Of a stretch of DNA of 64,000 nt, positions 57,670 to 64,000 are shown piece after piece (position 1 is the first letter of the stretch; each line of letters begins with the position of its first letter). Source of the DNA: Acanthamoeba sp. SK_2022b (lineage: Eukaryota > Discosea > Longamoebia > Acanthamoebidae); assembly GCA_027943245.1 (NCBI GenBank), contig JANDJZ010001790.1:62001-126000 (forward strand). Direction: 5' to 3'. The notes below the pieces were generated by a model. That model worked only from the letters and a program-made list of their open reading frames with translations. It was not told the DNA's origin and made no database searches. The position numbers were made by a program, and so were the translations under genes.

Positions 57670-59166
57670 CTACTTGCCGTTCCTGGTGGCCGGCCCGCCG
57701 GTAAACAGACCGCGCTCCCTGGCCCAGACGATGGCTTCGCTGCGGCTATGCACACCCAGTTTGGAATAGACCGTCGCGACATGATTGCGAATGGTGTTGA
57801 GCGCCAGATTGAGGCGCGCTGCGATTTTCTTGTCCGGCAGCCCCTCGCAAATCAATTCCAGCACATCGCGCTCGCGCGGCGTGAGATCGCTGGCGTTAAA
57901 TCCGGTCTGATCGGGCCGGTTGATGCTTTTCACGTTGGCCAGTTTTTCAATCAAGGTTTGGCTGAACCAGGAAGCGTCCTGCATCACTTCCTCGATGGCG
58001 CTCACCAGCTCCAGCTCCGAGCGTTTGCGTTCGGTAATGTCCATGAGCACCAGCAGGTAGCAGGGCGCATTGTGAATGCTGACGGCATCCGCCGAGGCCA
58101 CGCAGTCGATCGGCTCGCTCCCTTTCTTGCGTACCCGGATGTCCAGCCCTTCGACGTTACCGCTTTTTTCCAGCGCGGCAAACAAACGGCGGTTCGCCTC
58201 GGGATCGTCAATAAATTGGATCTCATCGACCGTTTTGCCGATCAAGGCTTCGGCGTCGTACTCGGTGGTGCGGGTGAAGGCTTCGTTGACGTCCAGCACG
58301 CGCCGCTCGTGCGCCGTACACAACAACGTCGGCACCGGGCTCAGGCGAAATGCCTTGGCGAACCGCTCTTCACTTTCCCGCAGCGCCGATTCCGCCTGAC
58401 GCCGGGGTTCGAGATCGGTAAAAGTGAACAGCATGCAGTCGTCTTCATTGATGTCCAGCGGTTGGCCGGCAACCACCACCAGCTTGCTTCCGCCACCGGG
58501 CAGTTTCAGCTCGGCCTCCATTTGCGGAATGGTTGCGCCTTCCCCCAGGCGCTGAATCGCCAGCTCTTTGTGCTCAGCTTGTTCCAACACGTCGAGTTCA
58601 TAGACCGAACGCCCCATGACCTGTTCACGCTGGTAACCGGTCATATCGAGGAACCCCTGATTGACCTTGACGTAACGCAGGTCGCTTAGCCGACAAATGA
58701 CCGCCGGCGCTGGATTGGCGTTGAAGGTTTTTTCAAAGCGCTGTTCGGCGCTGGCCCATTCCGTCGCGTCGCTCAGGATCAGCGCCAGCAGCTCCGGCTG
58801 CCCCTGCGCATCGGTGATAATCAGGCTCCGCAGGCGGTGCACCCAGAAGCTGTCCGGATCGTCGACCTGCCGAACTTCCACTACCACATCGGTGAAGGTC
58901 TCGCCATCGGCAACCCGGTTTAGCGGGTACTGTTCCAGCGCCAGCGGGTGGTTGTTGCGATAACGCAGGGCAAACCGCGCCGCGTACTCGTCGGCATTGG
59001 CCCCCAGGGCTTTCTGGTGGCTCACGCCATGCATGGCCAAGGCGGCTTCGTTGGCCCAAAGCAGCGTTTGATCGGTATCCGTCAGGATCACGCCGTCGGA
59101 CAAGCCGGAGATGATTTGCTGCAGGTGGCCGCGGTGGGTTTCGCTGGCCAGGACGGATGGGTTCAT
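57670..59166 (-). CDS. PAS-domain regulator with LuxR-type DNA-binding domain
   Basis: A 498-residue cytoplasmic protein with no membrane segment. PAS domains lie at about residues 14-125, 137-250 and 262-385 (the second includes FLDMTGYQREQVMGRS; the third includes FTRTTEYDAEALIGKTVDEI). After a linker, the LuxR helix-turn-helix is near residues 427-490: LTPRERDVLELICEGLPDKK and NLALNTIRNHVATVYSKLG. There is no kinase or receiver domain, so it may sense a ligand directly. GGAGAG precedes the ATG at 59166. Confidence 0.85.
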   Translation of the reverse strand: MNPSVLASETHRGHLQQIISGLSDGVILTDTDQTLLWANEAALAMHGVSHQKALGANADEYAARFALRYRNNHPLALEQYPLNRVADGETFTDVVVEVRQVDDPDSFWVHRLRSLIITDAQGQPELLALILSDATEWASAEQRFEKTFNANPAPAVICRLSDLRYVKVNQGFLDMTGYQREQVMGRSVYELDVLEQAEHKELAIQRLGEGATIPQMEAELKLPGGGSKLVVVAGQPLDINEDDCMLFTFTDLEPRRQAESALRESEERFAKAFRLSPVPTLLCTAHERRVLDVNEAFTRTTEYDAEALIGKTVDEIQFIDDPEANRRLFAALEKSGNVEGLDIRVRKKGSEPIDCVASADAVSIHNAPCYLLVLMDITERKRSELELVSAIEEVMQDASWFSQTLIEKLANVKSINRPDQTGFNASDLTPRERDVLELICEGLPDKKIAARLNLALNTIRNHVATVYSKLGVHSRSEAIVWARERGLFTGGPATRNGK

Positions 59167-59395
59167 GTGCTCTCCGCTAGACAGAAGGGGGAGCGGCCTC
59201 TGACGGGGGCCGCGGGTTACGCTACTCGCTGAGCAGCTTAGTGCATAACGTGCGTATTCGCAGGGTGTGAATGCACTAGTCATTCTGGCGCAAATGAACC
59301 GGGACGGCCGACGGCGCCGCGCGGCAGACTGGATTTGTCTGCGCGGTTATCCGCCGTGCGTGCAATCACTTGTCCAGAAAATATAAGGAACAACG

Positions 59396-60367
59396 ATGAC
59401 CACTGTCTATGAATCAAATCGCTTTGCGTTTCAGGTGTCATGGGGCTCGATATTGGCCGGGAGTGCCGTGGCGCTGGTGACTTATCTGATCTTCAGCGTG
59501 CTGGGTACGGCTGTCGGTGCCCAGGCCGTGGATATGATGCAAAAGGGCAACCCGCTGAGCGGCTTTGGCACCGGCACCGGGATCTGGCTGCTGGTTTCAA
59601 CGCTGGCCTCGCTGGCCGCAGGCGCGTTCGTCGCCGGCCGCACCGCACCGAATCGCGGCGGCTTGCATGGCCTGCTGAGCTGGGCGATCACCACCTTGCT
59701 GACCACCTGGCTGGTGGTTTCATTGGCGAGTGGCGTGGTGGGGCTGGCGGGTAGCGCGGTGGGCAAAGGGCTTTCGCTGGCGGGCAGCGGCCTGGCTGCG
59801 GCAGCGCCAAACGTGGGCGAAGGCCTCAAGCAACAGCTGGATAAAAAGGGCATCAGCCTTGACTGGGGAAGCCTGGAAAACCAGTTGAACGCCACGCTCA
59901 AGCAGACCGGCAAGCCGGAACTGGATCCAGCTCGGTTGGAACAGAAGGCCGATAGGGCGACCGCCGACGGCAAGCAATCGGCCATGGACGCGGCGGCCGA
60001 TCCGGCGCGGGCCGCCTCCGAGCTCAAACAGTGGTTCGACCGCGTCAAGCAGTCCGGTGAGCCGACGTTGAGCGCGGCTGATAAGGATGCGTTGGTGAAT
60101 ATCGTTGCGGCGCGCACCGGCAAGAGCCGTGATGAAGCAAGCCAAATCGTCGATAACTACGCTCAGGCTTACCAGCAGGCGGTGCAGAAAGTGGAGAAAC
60201 TCAAGGCTGAGGCCGAGCAGAAAGCGCGTGAAGCGGCCGATGAAGCGGCTAAACAGCTGTCGCGCGCCGCATGGGGGTCGCTGTTGGTGCTGCTGTTGGG
60301 CGCCGCGCTGAGCGCCGGCGTGGGGCGGATTGCCGAATCAACTCGCCGCACCCTCGCGGTAAGTTGA
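59396..60367 (+). CDS. Membrane protein with periplasmic/cytoplasmic coiled-coil region, unknown function
   Basis: A 323-residue protein. Hydrophobic segments lie at about residues 18-45, 63-82 and 95-135, and again near the C terminus (LLVLLLGAALSAGVGRIAES). Between them, from about 150 to 295, is a charged, helical region with KVEKLKAEAEQKAREAADEA. The layout suggests a polytopic protein with a large coiled-coil domain. I do not recognise a family. AAGGAA lies upstream. It appears to be in an operon with the following small gene. Confidence 0.7.
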   Translation: MTTVYESNRFAFQVSWGSILAGSAVALVTYLIFSVLGTAVGAQAVDMMQKGNPLSGFGTGTGIWLLVSTLASLAAGAFVAGRTAPNRGGLHGLLSWAITTLLTTWLVVSLASGVVGLAGSAVGKGLSLAGSGLAAAAPNVGEGLKQQLDKKGISLDWGSLENQLNATLKQTGKPELDPARLEQKADRATADGKQSAMDAAADPARAASELKQWFDRVKQSGEPTLSAADKDALVNIVAARTGKSRDEASQIVDNYAQAYQQAVQKVEKLKAEAEQKAREAADEAAKQLSRAAWGSLLVLLLGAALSAGVGRIAESTRRTLAVS

Positions 60368-60368
60368 G

Positions 60369-60590
60369 ATGAGAAAAAACCTGTCGTGCATTTCGCTGAA
60401 TTATCGAAAAGTAGCCGGGGCCTCCGCGCCCGTGCTCGTCATCGATTTTTGCAACGAGAACAACGAGCGCTATACCCTGCGCTACAACCTGCCGCCGGAT
60501 ACCCCGGAACGCACCGAGCGGCGGGTGTCTTTGCTGCTGTATCTGTTGCGTAAGCACAGGTCCGCAGAGATCGACAACCTGGCTGATTGA
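60369..60590 (+). CDS. Small protein of unknown function
   Basis: A 73-residue protein starting one base after the previous stop, with no obvious ribosome site, so it is probably coupled to it. It has no signal peptide or membrane segment; it is rich in Arg and Asn. No family is recognised. A clear terminator follows. Confidence 0.6.
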   Translation: MRKNLSCISLNYRKVAGASAPVLVIDFCNENNERYTLRYNLPPDTPERTERRVSLLLYLLRKHRSAEIDNLAD

Positions 60591-60604
60591 GCAGCCCGTG
60601 AATG

Positions 60605-60634
60605 AAAAGCCCGGCTTTGCTAGCCGGGCTTTTT
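60605..60634 (+). terminator. Terminator after the two-gene unit
   Basis: AGCCCGGCT/AGCCGGGCT stem with a TTGCT loop followed by TTTT. Confidence 0.85.
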
Positions 60635-61284
60635 GCTGCGCTTGGTCAATAAAGCGTGGCACAAGCAGACGCGGCACTGTTACGAGGGAAGGGGAGGCGG
60701 TTCAGCAGGGCACCAGTGGCGCTCCCATTGACATGGAGGGAAAATAGGGCATCGAACAGGGTTTGTTGAAACGTCGATTCTTCACCGTGCGGGAGAAGAT
60801 AAAAAAGAAACTTGCAATGACGATCTGTGATTATCGGGCCCGAGGTTAAGATCTTGCGCTTATCCGCCGCATCTTCCTTCGCCACCGTTCATACTTTTTC
60901 GTATTCGGCTCAATAGTTTTATCAACCGGCCAAACAATAAAACACGATTTAATTTGTGATGATGAAATTCCTATTCGGCCATGCCCGTGGAGCGTAAAAA
61001 AACACTTTAAGATAAAACAATTAACATAAAGTGTGATTCACCCTGGCGGGGCAAATGCATCTTTAATGGATGCACTTTGCGTGGCGCATTTTTTATTCAC
61101 GGATTTTTCGCAAGCGTATTTATATAACATGATCATTTTCAGTTATTTATATGATGACTTTTCCGATGCCGTAAAAATTGTATTGACAGGGTGATTTTTT
61201 TTAGGATTAATCTTAATGACTTGATTTGAGAGGTTAACGATTTTAATAAAAAGGACACAATCTTTATAAAGGCAGGGAGCGCTC
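60635..61284. other. Long AT-rich region upstream of the AraC gene
   Basis: I see no convincing gene in about 650 bases; a 79-codon minus-strand frame near 60646-60885 lacks a ribosome site. There are two inverted repeats: ACACTTTA/TAAAGTGT (61002-61009 and 61027-61034) and a hairpin at 61051-61080. TTGACA at 61183-61188 may be the -35 box for the AraC gene. Confidence 0.55.
61051..61080. repeat. Near-perfect hairpin in the AraC upstream region
   Basis: GCAAATGCATC (61051-61061) pairs with GATGCA and TTTGC (61069-61080, one bulged C), with a 7-base loop. It can form an 11-base-pair stem in DNA or RNA. Confidence 0.55.
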
Positions 61285-62085
61285 ATGGATTATAGAAAGG
61301 ATATTCTTGTACAGGTCTTGGAGTATATGGAGAAAAATATTATAGAGGGGCTTTCCGTTGAGAAGGTTTCCATTATCTCGGGTTACTCTAAATGGCATTT
61401 ACAGCGGTTATTTAAACATTATTTTGGCATTACGTTAGGGACTTATATCAGGAATAGAAAGCTGAGTCGGTCCGCTGTCCTGCTCAAACAGCATCAAGGT
61501 AACATATTGGATGTTGCCCTGGCATCCGGGTTTGCTTCTCAGCAATGCTACACGCGGGCATTCAAACGTTTCTTTGGCGAAACACCCAACAGCTTTAGGA
61601 ACAGCCGGGGATGGGATTTCTCCACCCAGATCCCACCGTATGGGAGCGACAATAAACCCTATTTTTATCATACGGTCATGCCGGATGACATCGACATGTT
61701 GAAGCAGTACAAGGCATTGATTTTCCACTCCGTCAGGAAGTACAGAGATGCCAGTGACATTACCCAGACGAATGATAAATGGCTAAGTAAAAATGGGAGG
61801 GCTTATAGCGTAGAAAAAAGAAAAGGGGGGCGGCCGCATGCCAACGGCAAGGAGCAAGAGGTTTTTCATTCCATATTTAACTTCTATATACCCATGGGGA
61901 AATATATTGTCATTCCCTTTATCGGGGAGCTACCTGAGTATATTGCCTTTTTTGAGGGTATCTATGACGCCCATCTGCCGGCTATTAATGTCAAAATGAG
62001 GGAGAGCTTTTTCATCGAATTATACAGGCACGAGCATTTAAACAGTAAGATCATCAATGTCGATATACTTATTCCTGTGGCGTAG
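61285..62085 (+). CDS. AraC-family regulator of the Rob/MarA type with C-terminal effector domain
   Basis: A 266-residue regulator. The two helix-turn-helix motifs are N-terminal: LSVEKVSIISGYSKWHLQRL near residue 23 and ILDVALASGFASQQCYTRAF near residue 73, as in MarA, SoxS and Rob. The remaining ~145 residues form a GyrI/Rob-like effector domain. AT-rich codons and many Lys and Ile residues set it apart from its neighbours. The lactonase gene begins 20 bases downstream, so the two are probably one operon. An acquired origin is plausible because tRNA-Arg is close by. Confidence 0.85.
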   Translation: MDYRKDILVQVLEYMEKNIIEGLSVEKVSIISGYSKWHLQRLFKHYFGITLGTYIRNRKLSRSAVLLKQHQGNILDVALASGFASQQCYTRAFKRFFGETPNSFRNSRGWDFSTQIPPYGSDNKPYFYHTVMPDDIDMLKQYKALIFHSVRKYRDASDITQTNDKWLSKNGRAYSVEKRKGGRPHANGKEQEVFHSIFNFYIPMGKYIVIPFIGELPEYIAFFEGIYDAHLPAINVKMRESFFIELYRHEHLNSKIINVDILIPVA

Positions 62086-62105
62086 TGTTGAGGAAAGGAG
62101 GCATC

Positions 62106-63380
62106 ATGAGTAAAGAAAAATCCTCTGGCTCGATTAATAAACACCGCCGCGCGCTCTTTATGCTACCTTTAACGTTGCCTGCCTTTGGCAGAGTGAACGT
62201 TAAAGGTTTAGGCAGGCAGGCTATTCAATTAGCGCTGGCATTAACGCTCTTCATGTTTTCAGGAAATGCGATGGCAAATAATCGGGAACAGCATCAAATA
62301 GCGTTAGTCGGCACCTGGACCCATATTCCGGATGCGTCAACGGTGCAGAAACCGACGCGCCCCAGTGAAGGGCTCTATCGTCTGGCGGTTAATGGCGACG
62401 GCACGTTAACGCTGCTCGATGCCCTTAAAATGAAAAGCCCGTCGTGGATCGTCACATCCCGCGATGGCCGCTTCGCCTATGCCACCAATGAGGAGGACGC
62501 GGGAACGGTGACCGCCTTGGCGATAGACCAGGCTGGCAGCCTGCGGGTGCTGAATACGGTGAGCAGCGCGGGTCGGCAGCCGACGCATGCCACCCTCAGC
62601 CCGGACGGCAAGTTTCTGTTGGTCGCCAACTATTCCGTCGCCAAAGGCGGCGCGGGGGTGACGGTATTGCCGATTGGCAGCGACGGCAGGCTGGGTGAAC
62701 GCGTACAGCATTATCCGTTTACGCCCGGCTCCGGCATCGTGCAGGGGCGCCAGGAAGGCGGGCATGCGCACTCCACCACCTTCAGCCGCGATGGGCAATA
62801 CCTGTACGCGGCGGATCTCGGCGGCGATAAGCTGCACGCCTACCGCTATCGTTCGGATAACGCGCAGCCGTTGCAGGCGGATGCTTCGCGCGATGTCGCC
62901 TTTGCGCCCGGCGCCGGCCCAAGGCACATGGTGTTCTCGCCGGCAGGCGACTATGCCTATGTCATCACCGAAATGGCGGGCGAGATCGAGGCGTTTGCCG
63001 TTAACGACAATCGATTGACGCGGCAAGGGAAAGTGAAACTGAACGGCGGCCTCGATTCGGCGGAGGCGAAAAGCGGTGGGGCCATTATCCTGAGCCCGAG
63101 CGGCAGATATCTTATTGCCACCCATCGCGGCACCGATAACCACCTGCTGGTATTAAAAATAGGCAGGGACGGTCTGCCAGGCGTGCCGACGCGCTATGAG
63201 GCCGGCGGCATTGAGCCGCGTGCGCTCGCTTTCGATGCCGGCGGCCGCTACCTCTATGTCACGAATGTGTTCACCAACACCGTTATGCTGTTCGATTTCG
63301 ATGATGAGAAGGGCGAATTGCAGGCCAGAGGTGAAGCGGCGGCGATTTCAACGCCGACGGATATTAAGTTTTTTAATTGA
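62106..63380 (+). CDS. Exported 6-phosphogluconolactonase-like beta-propeller lactonase
   Basis: A 424-residue protein of the lactonase (Pgl/YbhE-like) seven-bladed beta-propeller family. Blade patterns include SPSWIVTSRDGRFAYATNEE, PTHATLSPDGKFLLVANYS, GHAHSTTFSRDGQYLYAADL and GPRHMVFSPAGDYAYVITE. Unlike cytoplasmic Pgl, it has a long charged start and then a signal-like hydrophobic stretch (AIQLALALTLFMFSGNAMA, end near residue 51), so it is probably exported. The ATG is preceded by AAAGGAGG. The first 110 bases contain an interleaved inverted-repeat pair described under findings. Confidence 0.82.
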   Translation: MSKEKSSGSINKHRRALFMLPLTLPAFGRVNVKGLGRQAIQLALALTLFMFSGNAMANNREQHQIALVGTWTHIPDASTVQKPTRPSEGLYRLAVNGDGTLTLLDALKMKSPSWIVTSRDGRFAYATNEEDAGTVTALAIDQAGSLRVLNTVSSAGRQPTHATLSPDGKFLLVANYSVAKGGAGVTVLPIGSDGRLGERVQHYPFTPGSGIVQGRQEGGHAHSTTFSRDGQYLYAADLGGDKLHAYRYRSDNAQPLQADASRDVAFAPGAGPRHMVFSPAGDYAYVITEMAGEIEAFAVNDNRLTRQGKVKLNGGLDSAEAKSGGAIILSPSGRYLIATHRGTDNHLLVLKIGRDGLPGVPTRYEAGGIEPRALAFDAGGRYLYVTNVFTNTVMLFDFDDEKGELQARGEAAAISTPTDIKFFN

Positions 63381-63473
63381 TGCCAATTATAACGCTAGGC
63401 GACAATCGGACCTGAACAGGGGAAAAGGGGAATTGCGGGTGCAGATGATGGGGAATGGCGTGATAAGAAAGAA

Positions 63474-63548
63474 TGGTGTCCCCGACTGGAATCGAACCAG
63501 TAACTAGCCCTTAGGAGGGGCTTGTTATATCCGTTTAACTACGGGGAC
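63474..63548 (-). tRNA. argW: tRNA-Arg (anticodon CCT)
   Basis: A 75-base tRNA with encoded CCA. Acceptor GTCCCCG/CGGGGAC, anticodon loop CTCCTAA (anticodon CCT, arginine, decoding AGG) and T-arm GGTTCGATTCC are all present. In E. coli argW is beside yfdC and is a prophage insertion site; here yfdC also follows. Confidence 0.96.
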
Positions 63549-63677
63549 GCTGCGGGCCGGCAACTGAAGCTGCCGGGGCATTATACCTTTTTTTACCCGC
63601 AGAATAAGCGCTTAGCGGCGCGTTTGCTCAATACCTCGCCAGTTCACGCCGAAATTTCCTCGGCTAACCGACCGCGA

Positions 63678-64000
63678 TCACGGTTTTTCCCCGCCGTGGC
63701 GCCGCTTTTCCTCTTGCCGACGCGCGGCCTGGTTTTTGGCGCTCAAATCGTTGCGGATCTGCGCGTGGCTTATCAGCGCAAAGATAAAGGTGCCGCCGAT
63801 GATGTTACCCGCCAGCGTCGGCAGAGCGAACGGGTAAATGAATGCTTGCCAGCCAATCGCGCCGTTGAACACCAGATACAGGATCTCGACCGAACCGACC
63901 ACGATATGGGTCAAATCGCAAATCGCCACCAGGTAGGTCATCAGCACGATCACCCAGATTTTCGCCGCGCCGGCGGCCGGGAACATCCACACCATGGTGG
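63678..64000 (-). CDS. yfdC: FNT-family membrane protein YfdC (truncated by window edge)
   Basis: The C-terminal part of a formate/nitrite transporter family protein. The visible ~107 residues include VWMFPAAGAAKIWVIVLMTYLVAICDLTH, a helix with GSVEILYLVFNGAIGW, and FALPTLAGNIIGGTFIFALISHAQIRND, which is the typical FNT C-terminal helix. A basic tail follows. The gene begins outside the window. In E. coli yfdC lies beside argW, so the name fits location and family. Confidence 0.85.
   Translation of the reverse strand, partial: TMVWMFPAAGAAKIWVIVLMTYLVAICDLTHIVVGSVEILYLVFNGAIGWQAFIYPFALPTLAGNIIGGTFIFALISHAQIRNDLSAKNQAARRQEEKRRHGGEKP

Noticed and set aside
60646..60885. 79-codon minus-strand frame
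   Set aside because: GTG start without ribosome site, no recognisable domain, and odd composition; the region is better read as non-coding.
63474..63548. Possible prophage attachment site at tRNA-Arg
   Set aside because: No integrase gene and no second copy of the tRNA 3' end was noticed in the window, so only the tRNA is annotated.

Overview
The window is a chromosomal segment of an enterobacterium, most likely Serratia (S. marcescens group). The evidence is the high GC coding bias, the enteric gene order, a 2,3-butanediol budAB pair, and a FepBDGC-type siderophore importer. Much of the backbone follows an E. coli-like order: zipA end, ligA, ypeB, yfeH/yfeR; tRNA-Val, gltX; nupC, mntH, ypeC; yfeO, glk; ypdAB; alaC, ypdK; a dsdC-like gene, tRNA-Arg(CCT) and yfdC. 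Lineage-specific blocks are inserted between these anchors.

Layout. 1-5457: DNA ligase and small housekeeping genes, the yfeH transporter and its divergent LysR regulator, a FlxA-like coiled-coil protein and a nucleotidyltransferase-like protein. 5614-11617: ethanolamine ammonia-lyase (eutBC) and the butanediol pair budA-budB with a LysR gene between them. 11761-17514: a solitary DppA-like binding protein and a FepBDGC-type ferric-siderophore importer with candidate Fur sites. 17728-23841: tRNA-Val, gltX, a formate/nitrite channel, nupC and mntH, with an orphan stable-RNA-type promoter and terminator at 20859-20956. 23883-30770: a DUF2502 protein, an aldo/keto reductase, indolepyruvate decarboxylase, a PACE efflux pump with a divergent LysR gene, an amino acid racemase and a CLC-like channel (yfeO). 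31081-40677: glk, a YhjX-type MFS transporter beside its probable regulators YpdA/YpdB, ybiU, a GNAT acetyltransferase, alaC, cytochrome b561 and the tiny membrane protein YpdK. 41034-48947: another tiny membrane protein, a solitary HicB-like protein, and the complete pgaABCD operon for the biofilm polysaccharide PNAG. 49227-54430: mltB, a porin, a secreted small protein, an EamA exporter and a DsdC-like regulator. 54815-57074: a lower-GC pair that looks like a type VI phospholipase effector and its ankyrin lipoprotein immunity partner. 57284-64000: CsbD, a PAS-LuxR regulator, two proteins of unknown function, a low-GC AraC regulator with a beta-propeller lactonase, tRNA-Arg and the start-truncated yfdC.

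Functional links. budA and budB make acetoin from pyruvate. YpdA/YpdB is a pyruvate-responsive system in E. coli and probably controls the YhjX-type transporter next to it, because a direct repeat resembling the known YpdB site lies upstream of that gene. fepBDGC and mntH both carry candidate Fur boxes. pgaABCD is a single overlapping operon for PNAG export, deacetylation and synthesis. All family assignments come from reading motifs and from known families; no database search was run, and GC statements are estimates by eye.
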